Part shown: one piece after another, positions 1 to 8,395 of the stretch
Layout of the letters: every line of letters starts with the position of its first letter
How positions within the stretch are numbered: the first letter of the stretch is position 1
Assembly: GCA_031277795.1 (NCBI GenBank)
Contig: JAITLQ010000009.1
Location: 1 to 56,648 of the forward strand
DNA: 56,648 nt
Reading direction: 5' to 3'
Origin: Arthrobacter sp.
GTDB taxonomy: Bacteria > Actinomycetota > Actinomycetes > Actinomycetales > Micrococcaceae
Translations under genes and position numbers: made by a program
Notes under the pieces: generated by a model
Database searches by the model: none
The model's input: the letters and a program-made list of their open reading frames with translations, nothing else
Told to the model about the DNA's origin: nothing

Positions 1-27
1 ACAAACTCAACCGCCGCCCACGCAAAA

Positions 28-55
28 CGCTCGGCTGGGAAACCCCAGCCGAGCG
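28..55 (-). terminator. Rho-independent terminator downstream of the DUF3515 gene
   Basis: Perfect 12-bp inverted repeat (28-39 with 44-55) around a 4-nt loop. Read on the minus strand the hairpin is followed by TTTTGCG, so it fits termination of the minus-strand gene ending at 160. The roughly 100 bases between the hairpin and that gene hold nothing I recognise; there is no tRNA-like GTTCRANYC box. Confidence 0.7.
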
Positions 56-159
56 CATGCGTGATCTAATCAAAGCCACCTAAACCACCAGGTGTTGCGA
101 GGACCCATAGAAACCGCCAGAACGCCGCGGGGCCCTCGTCGTGACGGTGGGGCGGCGGC

Positions 160-660
160 TCAGCCGGCCGCCGGCGCCGCGCAGTACTTCTGAGCCGGGC
201 TGAGCGCCACGGCGGGGGAGAGGGCGGCGGCCACAGCGGCGGAGCTGACACGTGAGGTGTCGATGCTCACCTCGATGCGCGGGACGCGGCCGTAGGCGGT
301 CAGGGTCCAGCGCTCCTCGCCCTCGTCCTGCTTGGCGGTCCAGTCGACGTCGCCGACCGTGGTGCACGGATCGGAGCTGGGTCCGCGCTCCGGCGTGCCG
401 CAGGAGAGCACGACGGCGGCCGGGTCACCCCACGCTGCGGTGGACTGGCTCGTGGTGACGCGCTTGCCGAGGGAGTCGATCTCTTGAGGCAGGGCCAGCA
501 TCACCGGTGAACACGCGGCGTCCGCGGCCGAAACGGGTGCCTCGACCGACACGGGAGCGGCGCACGCGCTCGTGCCGAGGAGCGCGAGCACGCCCGCGGC
601 CGCCGCGGCGCGCCGGGCAGCCCTCGAACGGACGGGGGAAGAAGAAGTCGCAACACGCAC
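160..660 (-). CDS. DUF3515 family lipoprotein
   Basis: A 166-residue predicted lipoprotein. The N-terminus has a run of arginines, an alanine/leucine-rich hydrophobic stretch (about residues 19-30) and a lipobox ending LGTSAC, so Cys32 is the likely lipidated residue. The mature part resembles the actinobacterial DUF3515 family, which is usually found between ddl and thiL; its function is unknown. The start is GTG at 660: a -10-like TAAGCT on the minus strand (672-667) lies exactly 6 nt upstream, so the mRNA probably begins at the start codon and has no Shine-Dalgarno. It is divergent from the DAK2 gene. Family assignment rests on the overall pattern and context. Confidence 0.75.
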   Translation of the reverse strand: MRVATSSSPVRSRAARRAAAAAGVLALLGTSACAAPVSVEAPVSAADAACSPVMLALPQEIDSLGKRVTTSQSTAAWGDPAAVVLSCGTPERGPSSDPCTTVGDVDWTAKQDEGEERWTLTAYGRVPRIEVSIDTSRVSSAAVAAALSPAVALSPAQKYCAAPAAG

Positions 661-666
661 CCCACC

Positions 667-672
667 AGCTTA
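667..672 (-). promoter_or_regulatory. -10 element of a leaderless promoter (DUF3515)
   Basis: TAAGCT on the minus strand, followed by GGTGGG and then the GTG at 660. A transcription start 6-7 nt below the hexamer coincides with the start codon. No ribosome binding site is evident. Confidence 0.5.
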
Positions 673-703
673 GGCGCTGGGCCGCTCTCCCCGCGGCGCT
701 GGC

Positions 704-709
704 TAGACT
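704..709 (+). promoter_or_regulatory. Candidate -10 element for the DAK2-recG-rsmD operon
   Basis: TAGACT, the hexamer that recurs before many genes in this window. It predicts a 5' leader of about 65-70 nt ahead of the ATG at 784. No clear -35 hexamer is visible. Confidence 0.4.
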
Positions 710-783
710 GGCGGGGTCGGTTGGACCGCCGGCCCGCACGTCACCGCGACGGGCGCTCGAGCTCGAGACAAGGACCCCTCCCC

Positions 784-1749
784 ATGACGCAACGCCACCG
801 CACCGGCTATCCGGCGGTGCGCTCGTGGCTCTGCCTTGCGGTACGGGAGTTGGCCAACCACTCGGATCGCCTCAACGCGATCAACGTCTTCCCGGTGGCC
901 GATGGCGACACGGGAAGCAATCTCTACCGCACCGCGCGGGCCGCGCTCGACGAGGTGGAGGCGCGGCCGGACGCAGAGGATCTCGGGGCGCTGCTCGGCG
1001 TGGCAGGCAGGGCGGGCCTCGAGGGGGCCCACGGCAACTCGGGGACGCTCCTCGCCGTCATGCTCGTGGGCATGGGGGAGGCCCTGCGCGGCGAACGCAA
1101 TCTGACGGCGCCGGCGCTGGCCTCCGCCTTGGAGACGGCGCGCGTGCGCGCGTGGTCGGCCCTCTCCGAACCCGTCCCGGGGACGCTGCTCTCCGTGCTC
1201 GAGGCCGCGGCCGTCGCCACGGCGCGCGTGGTGGCGCAGGCGGGCCAGGAACAGGGCAGGGCGCTCCTCGCGCACGCCCTGGACGCCATGCGGGCCGCGT
1301 GTTTCGAGGCCGTGAGGGAAACCAAGACCCAGCTCGACGCCCTGGCGCGCGCCGACGTCGTGGACGCCGGCGCCGTCGGTCTCACCCTCGTGCTCGACGC
1401 GCTGGACTGCGCCGTGACCGGCCGGGTCTTCGCCGATGACGACTATGAACCCTTGCAGGGCTACGGCATCGCCGCTCCTGATGTCACGCAGGAGGCCACG
1501 CAGGACGAGGGGGTCGAGGTGATGTGCACCGTCACGGCGACGCCCCTGCAGGCCGCCACCCTGCGAGCCGGGCTCGACGCCGTGGGGACCTCGGTGCTCA
1601 TGAGCCCCGTCAGCCCCGTGGCGGATGCCTTCCGCTGGCGCGTGCACGTGCACGTGGAGCGAGCCGAGCTGGCCCTGGAGGCCGTGGCGGCGGTGGGCCG
1701 GGCCGAAGAGGTGTCCGTCACGAGCCTGTGCACGCAGCCCCATGAGTGA
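784..1749 (+). CDS. DAK2-domain protein (short FakA/YloV-like kinase)
   Basis: A 321-residue protein with an N-terminal DhaL/DAK2 fold: NVFPVADGDTGSN near residues 38-50 carries the metal/ADP-binding aspartates, and GAHGNSGTLL near 82-91 is the matching glycine loop. In Firmicutes, FakA binds acyl-FakB and phosphorylates fatty acids. FakA/YloV proteins are about 550 residues with a C-terminal FakB-binding region; this one has only about 120 residues after the DAK2 domain. ATG 784 is preferred to an in-frame start at 721 because it follows AAGGAC and begins the conserved region. The last 8 nt overlap recG (ATGAGTGA), indicating translational coupling. The true substrate is unknown. Confidence 0.8.
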   Translation: MTQRHRTGYPAVRSWLCLAVRELANHSDRLNAINVFPVADGDTGSNLYRTARAALDEVEARPDAEDLGALLGVAGRAGLEGAHGNSGTLLAVMLVGMGEALRGERNLTAPALASALETARVRAWSALSEPVPGTLLSVLEAAAVATARVVAQAGQEQGRALLAHALDAMRAACFEAVRETKTQLDALARADVVDAGAVGLTLVLDALDCAVTGRVFADDDYEPLQGYGIAAPDVTQEATQDEGVEVMCTVTATPLQAATLRAGLDAVGTSVLMSPVSPVADAFRWRVHVHVERAELALEAVAAVGRAEEVSVTSLCTQPHE

Positions 1750-3946
1750 GGCCGGCTACAACCCCAGCGCCCTGGGTCCGCAGACGGAGCTGTCCCGGGT
1801 AGTCGGCGCCCAGAGCGCCAAGGTCATCCACGGCGCCTTCGGCTACACCACCGTGTCCGAGCTGCTCGGGCACGTGCCGCGCCGCTACGTGGAGGTGGGG
1901 GAGATCCAGCCCATCTCCGAGCTGCCCTACGGTGAGGACGTGACGGTCGTGGCGACCGTGACGCACTCGAGCCAGCGCAAGATGCACTCCCGCCGCGGCT
2001 TCCTCCTGGAGGTCGAGGTGCAGGACGAGGACCCGGCCTCGCGCGGCCTGCTGAAGATGACCTTCTTCAACGGCTACCAGGCGGCCAAGGAGCTGCTCCC
2101 CGGGGTGCGCGCCATGTTCTCCGGTGTGGTGGACGACTACCGCGGCGCGCCGCAGCTGACCCATCCCGAGTACACGCTCCTGGGCCAGGACGACGAGGCG
2201 GAGGCGCGGCCCTTCCCGGTCTACCCGCTCAGCGGCAAGCTGACCCAGCTGCGCGTGCGCCGCACCGTCGAGACCGTCCTCGACGGCGTGGACGCCGATG
2301 CCTTCCCCGACCCCTTGCCGGCCGAGGTGCGCCAGCGCAGGCGGCTGCCCGAACTGAGCCAGGCCTACGAGTCGATTCACCGCCCGCACGAGGTGCGCGA
2401 GGCCTACGCCGCGCGTCGGCGCTTTGCGTACGAGGAGGCGCTCGTGCTGCAGAGCCTCATGGCCGAGCGCCGCATGCTCGATCGGGCCCGCGAGGCCACG
2501 CCCCGGCCGCTCGCGAACGGCGGGCTGCTGGAGGCGTTCACCCGGCGCCTGCCCTTCACGCTGACCGAGGGCCAGCTGGAGGTCGGGGAACAGATTTCAC
2601 ACGACCTCGCGCAGCCGCACCCCATGAACCGGCTCCTGCAGGGCGAGGTGGGCTCGGGCAAGACGCTCGTAGCGCTGCTGGCCATGCTGCAGGTCATCGA
2701 CGCCGGCGGCCAGGCCGCGCTCCTGGCTCCCACCGAGGTGCTCGCGGCACAGCACGCCCAGACCTTGCGCACGCTGCTCGGCGATCTGGCGCTCGGCGGC
2801 ATGCTCGGCGCGGCGGAGGCCTCCACCCGGATCGAACTCCTGACCGGGTCGCTGCCGGCCAAGGAAAAGCGTGGCGCCCTGCTGGCCGCGGCCTCGGGGG
2901 AGGCAGGCATCGTGGTCGGCACGCACGCCCTGCTCTCCGATCACGTGCAGTTTGCCGAGCTGGGCCTGGTGGTCGTGGACGAGCAGCACCGCTTCGGGGT
3001 GCAGCAGCGAGACAAGCTGCGCGAGGGGGCGGGCCCGACCCCGCACCTGCTGGTCATGACCGCCACCCCCATCCCGCGCACCGTGGCGATGACCGTTTTT
3101 GGCGACGTCGAAGTGTCGCTGCTGCGCGGTGTGCCGGCCGCCCGGGCCGAGGTGCGCACCTTCGTGGTGCCCCTGCAGCTGCCGGCCTGGCGCGAGCGCA
3201 TGTTCACGCTCCTGCGCGAGCAGATCGACGCCGGACACCAGGCCTACGTGGTGGTGCCCCGCATCAGCGAGAGCGCCGAGGAAGAGGATCCCGAGCGAGC
3301 CAGGACCGGCGAGGGGGTCGACGAGGTCCAGGGGCAGCGCACGCCGCTGGAGGCCATGGAGCGCGTGCTCAGGGAGCACCCGGCGCTGGCCGGGGTGAAC
3401 ATCGGCATCCTGCACGGACGACTCCCCGCCGAGACCAAGGCCGCGGCGATGGCCGACTTCGCCGCCGGCACGACTCAGCTCTTGCTGGCCACCACCGTGG
3501 TGGAGGTGGGCGTCGACGTCCCCAACGCCACGGTCATGGCGATCATCGACGCCGAGTCCTTCGGGATCTCCCAGCTGCACCAGCTCCGGGGCCGCATCGG
3601 CCGCGGCGCCTTCCCGGGCACGTGCCTCTTGGTGACGAGCCTGGAGCACGAGCATCCCGCCGTCGAGCGGCTGGAAACGGTGGCCTCCACGCGCGACGGA
3701 TTCGTCCTGGCGGAGAAGGACCTCGAGCTGCGCCGCGAGGGCGACATCCTGGGCGCGTCCCAATCCGGCGGGCGCTCCACCCTGCGCACCCTGCGCGTCA
3801 TGCGTGACGCCGAACTCATCGCCCTCGCCAGGGAGGATGCCGCAGCGCTCGTGCGTCCGGGCTGGCGCACCGACCATCCAGGCCTCGCCGCCGCCGTCGA
3901 CTCGAGGGTGGACGACAGCGAGGCCGCCTACCTCGAAAGGGCATGA
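1742..3946 (+). CDS. recG: ATP-dependent DNA helicase RecG
   Basis: A 734-residue helicase that reverses stalled replication forks and processes branched DNA. An N-terminal wedge/OB region (about 1-270) precedes a superfamily 2 helicase core: Walker A GEVGSGKT at about 301, DEQHRFG at about 413 (motif II as DEQH), TATPIPRT (motif III), then VVEVGVDVPNA and QLRGRIGRG (motifs V/VI). The ATG at 1742 lies inside the end of the DAK2 gene, and rsmD starts 1 nt after the stop, so all three genes are one transcription unit. The DAK2-recG-rsmD-coaD order is widely conserved in Gram-positives. Confidence 0.96.
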   Translation: MSEAGYNPSALGPQTELSRVVGAQSAKVIHGAFGYTTVSELLGHVPRRYVEVGEIQPISELPYGEDVTVVATVTHSSQRKMHSRRGFLLEVEVQDEDPASRGLLKMTFFNGYQAAKELLPGVRAMFSGVVDDYRGAPQLTHPEYTLLGQDDEAEARPFPVYPLSGKLTQLRVRRTVETVLDGVDADAFPDPLPAEVRQRRRLPELSQAYESIHRPHEVREAYAARRRFAYEEALVLQSLMAERRMLDRAREATPRPLANGGLLEAFTRRLPFTLTEGQLEVGEQISHDLAQPHPMNRLLQGEVGSGKTLVALLAMLQVIDAGGQAALLAPTEVLAAQHAQTLRTLLGDLALGGMLGAAEASTRIELLTGSLPAKEKRGALLAAASGEAGIVVGTHALLSDHVQFAELGLVVVDEQHRFGVQQRDKLREGAGPTPHLLVMTATPIPRTVAMTVFGDVEVSLLRGVPAARAEVRTFVVPLQLPAWRERMFTLLREQIDAGHQAYVVVPRISESAEEEDPERARTGEGVDEVQGQRTPLEAMERVLREHPALAGVNIGILHGRLPAETKAAAMADFAAGTTQLLLATTVVEVGVDVPNATVMAIIDAESFGISQLHQLRGRIGRGAFPGTCLLVTSLEHEHPAVERLETVASTRDGFVLAEKDLELRREGDILGASQSGGRSTLRTLRVMRDAELIALAREDAAALVRPGWRTDHPGLAAAVDSRVDDSEAAYLERA

Positions 3947-3947
3947 C

Positions 3948-4559
3948 ATGTCCCGCATCATCTCCGGCGTGGCCGGGGGACACCCGCTGACGTCGGTGGC
4001 GACCGACGCGACCAGGCCCACCACGGACCGCGTCAAGGAGGCGCTCTTCTCGCGGCTGGAGAGCTGGGACGTGCTGCGCGACGCCGTGGTGCTCGACCTC
4101 TTCGCCGGCTCCGGCGCCTTGGGCCTCGAAGCGGTGTCGCGCGGGGCCACGAGCGCCCGGCTCGTCGACCAGGCCGAGGCCGCCCAGGTGGCGCTGCGCA
4201 AGAACGTCACCATGGTCAACAAGGCGCTGGGACGCAGCGCAGCAGCGGCCGTGCGGGCCAGCGCGCTCAGCTTCCTCGCGAGCTACCGCGGCGAGCTCAT
4301 CACCCTGGCCTTCCTCGACCCGCCGTACCCGATAGGCGAGGAGGAACTGGCCAAGGTGCTCGCGGCCCTGGCGCCGTCGCTGCACGAGGACGCCGTGATC
4401 GTCGTCGAGCGCGGTTCGCGCTCGCCCGCCCCGACCTGGCCGCAGGGCTGGCACCAGCTGCGCGAGCGCCGCTACGGCGAGAGCACCCTATGGTTTGCCG
4501 AGACCCTCGAGTTCGATGCCGACGAGGACGGCGGCAGGGTGGGGGCCGGCGGCGCGTAG
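3948..4559 (+). CDS. rsmD: 16S rRNA (guanine(966)-N2)-methyltransferase RsmD
   Basis: A 203-residue class I SAM-dependent methyltransferase that modifies G966 of 16S rRNA in the 30S subunit. It shows the N-terminal RIISG...RPTTDRVKEALF signature, SAM-binding DLFAGSGALGLEA near residue 50, and catalytic LDPPYP at about 123-128. The start follows AAAGGG and lies 1 nt after the recG stop. The 3' end overlaps the convergent methyltransferase gene on the minus strand by 72 nt (4488-4559), both reading frames being open. The acidic/glycine tail beyond about residue 190 is not part of the family core. Confidence 0.95.
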   Translation: MSRIISGVAGGHPLTSVATDATRPTTDRVKEALFSRLESWDVLRDAVVLDLFAGSGALGLEAVSRGATSARLVDQAEAAQVALRKNVTMVNKALGRSAAAAVRASALSFLASYRGELITLAFLDPPYPIGEEELAKVLAALAPSLHEDAVIVVERGSRSPAPTWPQGWHQLRERRYGESTLWFAETLEFDADEDGGRVGAGGA

Positions 4560-5279
4560 GCCGTCCAGCCGCTCGCGGGGCCAGCGGCGCCGCGACGCAC
4601 CGAGGATGAGGTTGCCGTGGTAGCGCCCGTCGGCGATGCCCTGGTGCGCGCTGACCCAGACCGAGGTGCCGAGCGCGCTGAGCTGGGCGGCGATCCGGCG
4701 CGTGATGTTGAGTGGCTGTTCGTCCCCCACATTGATGAGCAGCGTCCCCTCCGGCGCGAGCAGAGCGAGCAGCTCCCGGTAGAAGTCGGTCTCGAGCAAC
4801 CGCTCGGGGGAGCCGGGACCCAGCGAGATGTCAAGGATCACGACGTCGTACGGGTCCTGGGTGCCCGGGCTCGGCAGGGCCTCGCGCACGTCACCGATGA
4901 CGATCGAGGTCAGCCCGGGGGCCTCGAGGGGGAACGATTCGAGCACGAAGGGCATGAGCTCTGCGTCGAGGTCGATCACGAGCTGCCGGCTTCCGGGGCG
5001 GGTCGCCTGGACGTAGCGGGGCAGGCTCAGCGCCCCGCCGCCCAGGTGCAACACGTGCAGCGGCGCCCCCGTCTCACCCACGGCGTCGATGGCCGGCGCG
5101 ATGCGCTGAAGGTATTCGTAGACCAGCGCGCGCGGGTTGCCTGGAACGAGCGTTGACTGTTCGGCCCCGCCCACCTCGAGGATCCACGCTCCGGGGCGTC
5201 GCGGATCCTCGATCCACTCCGCGACGGTGCCGGACACGGCGAGCTTGGTGCGCCGTCGCAGCGGGGTGTGCCGACTCAT
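4488..5279 (-). CDS. Spermidine synthase-like SAM-dependent methyltransferase
   Basis: A 263-residue Rossmann-fold protein of the spermidine synthase/SpeE-like superfamily. HLGGGALSLPRYV (motif I), LVIDLDAELM (acidic end of strand 2) and DVVILDISLG are visible. The proteins of this group found in actinomycetes usually lack a demonstrated polyamine substrate, so spermidine synthase activity should not be assumed. The start ATG at 5279 overlaps the stop of the upstream aminotransferase gene by 4 nt (ATGA), so the two are co-translated. The C-terminus runs 72 nt into rsmD on the opposite strand. Confidence 0.75.
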   Translation of the reverse strand: MSRHTPLRRRTKLAVSGTVAEWIEDPRRPGAWILEVGGAEQSTLVPGNPRALVYEYLQRIAPAIDAVGETGAPLHVLHLGGGALSLPRYVQATRPGSRQLVIDLDAELMPFVLESFPLEAPGLTSIVIGDVREALPSPGTQDPYDVVILDISLGPGSPERLLETDFYRELLALLAPEGTLLINVGDEQPLNITRRIAAQLSALGTSVWVSAHQGIADGRYHGNLILGASRRRWPRERLDGLRAAGPHPAAVLVGIELEGLGKP

Positions 5280-6532
5280 CGCGCGGTCCCCTCTGCGGCA
5301 GAGAGCGAGGCGAGGCCGTCGCGGAGGCGGGCCGTCGCCGCCAGGATGACGTCCTCGCGCTTGCAGTGCGCCAGCCGCAGGAGCGAGGCGTAGCGCCCCT
5401 CGTGTTCCGGCGTGGCGAACACGCCAACGGGGATGCCGACCACGCCGAGTTCGGCCGGAAGACGCCTGGCCAGCGACGTGGCGTCGACGAAGCCGAGGGG
5501 CGCCAGATCCGCGACCACGAAGTAGCCGGCCTGCGGGGCAAAGACGCGGGCGCCGCTGGCCTCGAGCCCCTCGCTCAGGAGGCGGGAGCGCGCGGCAAGC
5601 GAGGCCGCCCGTTCGCGGAAGAAGGCCTCTGGCAGGCCCAGCCCCTCCGCGATGGCCGGCTGATAGGCCGGGCCGGAGGAGTAGCTCAGGAACTGCTTGA
5701 CGGTGCGCACGGCGTCGATGAGGTCGGCCGGACCGCTGGCCCAGCCGACCTTCCATCCCGTGGCGCTGAAGGTCTTGCCGCCGGAGGACACGGTCACGGT
5801 GCGCTCGAAGGCGCCAGGCACGGTGGCCAGGGGCGAGTGCGCGGCCTCGAAGACGAGGTGTTCGTAGACCTCGTCCGCCAGCAGCACGGCGCCGCTGCGC
5901 CCGGCGGCGGCCACGAGCGCGCGCCGGGTCGCGTCGGTGAAACGGGTCCCCGTGGGATTGTGCGGATCGTTGACGATGATCACCGCGGTGTTCTCGTCGA
6001 CGGCGGCGTCGAGGTCCTCGATGCGGGGCTGGAAGTCCGGCGCCCGCAGCGCAACGGGGTGCAACTCGGCGCCGGCCAGGCGCGCGATCGCGCCGTAGGA
6101 GTCGTAGAAGGGCTCGAGCACCACGACGTTGCTGCCCGGCGTGCAGAAGGCAAGCAGCGTGGCGGCGATGGCCTCGGTGGCGCCCGTCGTCACCACGACG
6201 TCGGTGCTGGGGGAGAGCGTGAGGCCGTAGAAGCGCTCCTGGTGAGCGGCGATGGCCTCGCGCAACGGAGGGATGCCGCTGCCTGGGGCGTACTGATTGT
6301 TTCCGGCGGCCACGCCCGCCTCGGCGATGGCGCGCAGCGCCAGCGGCGGCTCGTCATCAGGGAACCCCTGACCCAGGTTGAGTGCCCCGGTGGCGACGGC
6401 GAGCGAGGTCATCTCCTCGAAGATCGTGGGGGCCGGGCTCCCCGTGGCGCCCAACAAACGCGCGCCTGCGGCGGCGCGCAACCACGGCGCCGTCGTGCTG
6501 GGTATCCGGGGGCCGCCGGTCTGCGGGGTCAT
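5276..6532 (-). CDS. Class I/II pyridoxal phosphate-dependent aminotransferase (DapC/KAT-like)
   Basis: A 418-residue fold-type I aminotransferase. TTGATEAI (PLP phosphate binding), NDPHNPTGTRF (carboxylate/PLP ring), DEVYEHL and SSGGKTFSATGWKVGW (Schiff-base lysine in GGKTF) are all present. This motif set is shared by kynurenine-type aminotransferases and actinobacterial N-succinyldiaminopimelate aminotransferase DapC, so the substrate cannot be fixed from sequence. No other lysine-biosynthesis gene is in the window. ATG 6532 is preceded by AAGGATCG as RBS and by a minus-strand TAGCGT -10. It is divergent from coaD and heads a two-gene unit with the SpeE-like gene. Confidence 0.85.
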   Translation of the reverse strand: MTPQTGGPRIPSTTAPWLRAAAGARLLGATGSPAPTIFEEMTSLAVATGALNLGQGFPDDEPPLALRAIAEAGVAAGNNQYAPGSGIPPLREAIAAHQERFYGLTLSPSTDVVVTTGATEAIAATLLAFCTPGSNVVVLEPFYDSYGAIARLAGAELHPVALRAPDFQPRIEDLDAAVDENTAVIIVNDPHNPTGTRFTDATRRALVAAAGRSGAVLLADEVYEHLVFEAAHSPLATVPGAFERTVTVSSGGKTFSATGWKVGWASGPADLIDAVRTVKQFLSYSSGPAYQPAIAEGLGLPEAFFRERAASLAARSRLLSEGLEASGARVFAPQAGYFVVADLAPLGFVDATSLARRLPAELGVVGIPVGVFATPEHEGRYASLLRLAHCKREDVILAATARLRDGLASLSAAEGTAR

Positions 6533-6590
6533 GCTGCGATCCTTGCTCAGGGAATTCGGGGGGATGGCCTCACGCTACCCCCGTCGCCGG

Positions 6591-6596
6591 TAGGCT
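6591..6596 (+). promoter_or_regulatory. -10 element of a leaderless promoter (coaD)
   Basis: TAGGCT, then CGCCCC, then the coaD ATG at 6603. The 6-nt spacing puts the transcription start on the A of the ATG. There is no Shine-Dalgarno. The aminotransferase promoter lies back-to-back on the other strand. Confidence 0.55.
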
Positions 6597-6602
6597 CGCC
6601 CC

Positions 6603-7064
6603 ATGAGACGCGTTGTGTGCCCCGGATCGTTTGACCCCGTTCACAAGGGTCACCTCGAGATCATCATGCGTGCCGCCAGCCTGTTCGATGAGGTGGTCGT
6701 GGCCGTCTCCACCAATCCGGCCAAAAAGTACCGCTTCACGCAGGAGGAGCGGATCGAGATGATCTCCGAGGCCGTGAGTAACTTCAGCGGGATTTCCGTT
6801 GCGGCGATGGGCTCCGGGCTGCTGGCCGAATATTGCAGGCGCATCGGCGCCGACGCCATCGTCAAGGGGCTACGCGGCGCCCCCGACTACGAGTTCGAGG
6901 CGCCCATGGCCGCCATGAATCGGCATCTTACGGGTGTTGAAACCGTGTTTTTGCATGGTGATGGGCGCTATCAACACGTGTCCTCGAGCCTCATCAAGGA
7001 GGTGGCGGCGCTCGGCGGCGACGTGGCCGAGTTCCTGCCCAGGGGCGTGCTTTCGCGGCTATAG
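6603..7064 (+). CDS. coaD: Phosphopantetheine adenylyltransferase
   Basis: A 153-residue nucleotidyltransferase making dephospho-CoA from 4'-phosphopantetheine and ATP, the fourth step of CoA synthesis. The N-terminal PGSFDPVHKGHLEI carries the HxGH motif (His14, His17). KGLRGAPDYEFE and the C-terminal YQHVSSSLIKEVA (the ISSTxIR-like nucleotide loop) are also clear. Length matches the family. It follows the recG-rsmD pair, as in many actinobacteria, but is separated from it by the divergent aminotransferase unit and appears to have its own leaderless promoter. Confidence 0.96.
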   Translation: MRRVVCPGSFDPVHKGHLEIIMRAASLFDEVVVAVSTNPAKKYRFTQEERIEMISEAVSNFSGISVAAMGSGLLAEYCRRIGADAIVKGLRGAPDYEFEAPMAAMNRHLTGVETVFLHGDGRYQHVSSSLIKEVAALGGDVAEFLPRGVLSRL

Positions 7065-7184
7065 CCGCCCCGTGACGTGCATCATGTGGGGCTGTTCCGG
7101 GCGGCCTCACAGCCTGCTGTTAGTTCCGGGTGGGTATTCTTTCCGAGGCCGCAGTGACGGTCGCCCCCTGCCAAAGGAGAACGC

Positions 7185-8306
7185 GTGTCTCAGGACACCC
7201 CGCCCGCCGACTACGTGCCGCGCCGGCTTCACCGCAAGCCACGCCGCATCGGACGCACGGTGCTCTTGTCCGCCCTCATGGTGGTGGTGTGTGTTCTTGG
7301 CGTCGGCGGTACCTACGCCGCCAAGTTCGCCACGGCGCTGAGCCAGAGCGAGACGCTGCAGGACGAGGAAGTCTTCCCGACCAACACGGACCGGCCGTAC
7401 AAGGATCCGGGCGACGAGAGCATGAATATCCTGCTCTTGGGGGCGGACAAGTCCGCCACCGACGAGGAACTCGACATCAGCGCGACGAGCACCGACCAGC
7501 GCTCGGACTCGATGATGATCGTGCACATCCCCGCCGACCGCAAGAAGATCTACATCATGTCTGTGGTGCGAGATTCGTGGGTGACCATCCCCGGCCACGG
7601 CCAGGCGAAGATCAACTCCGCGATGTCCTACGGCGGCGTCCCGTTGCTGGTGCAGACCCTTGAGGGGCTGTTCAATCAGAAGATCGACCACGTCGCCATG
7701 GTGGACTTCAGCGCCTTCCGCAATCTCACGACCGCCATCGGCGGCGTGACCGTGGACAACCCCAAGGCCTTCTGCGCCTACAAGACCACGCCAGACGTGT
7801 GCTTCGATGCAGGCAAGATCCACATCGAGGGACAGCGCGCCCTCAAGTGGGTGCGCGAGCGCCACGCCTTCCCGGGATCCGACTACCAGCGCGTGCGCAA
7901 TCAGCAGCAGTTCCTGAAGGCCGTGTTCAAGAAGGTACTCAGCCCCGAGGTGCTTGCCTCGCCGAACAAGCTCTTCGACGTGGTCAACTCGGTCATGCCG
8001 TACGTGACCACGGACAAGGGCCTCAAGGACGCCGGCATGCTCGTGGGCCTCGGCATGCAGATGACGAATCTGCGCTCGAGCGATCTCGTGAGCTTCACGG
8101 TGCCCACCACCGGCTCCGCCACCATCGGTGGCCAGTCCGTGGAAATGCCGGACTACGCCGCCATCACCAAGATTGGTGAGGCCATGGCGAACGGCACGCT
8201 GGATGAGTACTACGCCAGCATCAAGGACCAGGAGGCTGCCAACGAGAAGACGCAGTCCGGCGCCACCGACGCCACGGCGAGCACCCGCACCGCGACGACG
8301 CCCTAG
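7185..8306 (+). CDS. LytR-CpsA-Psr (LCP) family cell-wall glycopolymer ligase
   Basis: A 373-residue single-pass membrane enzyme expected to transfer undecaprenyl-linked glycopolymer onto peptidoglycan outside the membrane. A basic N-terminus leads into a transmembrane helix at about 25-47. The LCP core follows: DQRSDSMMIVH (about 104), SVVRDSWVTIPG (about 126-137), KINSAMSYGG (142-151) and, later, ALKWVRERH...DYQRVRNQQQF with the lipid-phosphate-binding arginines. The tail is Thr/Ala-rich. The start is GTG with AAAGGAG 6 nt upstream; TATTCT at 7135-7140 is a possible -10. It opens the teichoic-acid locus, which supports teichoic acid as substrate. Confidence 0.9.
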   Translation: MSQDTPPADYVPRRLHRKPRRIGRTVLLSALMVVVCVLGVGGTYAAKFATALSQSETLQDEEVFPTNTDRPYKDPGDESMNILLLGADKSATDEELDISATSTDQRSDSMMIVHIPADRKKIYIMSVVRDSWVTIPGHGQAKINSAMSYGGVPLLVQTLEGLFNQKIDHVAMVDFSAFRNLTTAIGGVTVDNPKAFCAYKTTPDVCFDAGKIHIEGQRALKWVRERHAFPGSDYQRVRNQQQFLKAVFKKVLSPEVLASPNKLFDVVNSVMPYVTTDKGLKDAGMLVGLGMQMTNLRSSDLVSFTVPTTGSATIGGQSVEMPDYAAITKIGEAMANGTLDEYYASIKDQEAANEKTQSGATDATASTRTATTP

Positions 8307-8334
8307 CTTCGGCGGACTCGCTCACGGGCGGCAG

Positions 8335-8340
8335 TAGACT
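8335..8340 (+). promoter_or_regulatory. Candidate -10 element for the teichoic exporter genes
   Basis: TAGACT, identical to the hexamers at 704, 13093 and 21705, about 55 nt before the permease ATG. It suggests that the exporter genes are not simply co-transcribed with the LCP gene. Confidence 0.4.
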
Positions 8341-8395
8341 CGAACGAGGCTGGCGACGTGCCGGCTCAGGCAAGAAGTAAGGAACCTTGGCGTCC

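Noticed and set aside
1-159. Possible tRNA or ribosomal gene at the left edge
   Set aside because: No tRNA arm sequences or ribosomal protein frame is visible; only a terminator.
8387-8395. TTG start for the TagG-like permease
   Set aside because: ATG 8396 is preferred; the TTG is only 3 nt from AAGGA, though it cannot be excluded.
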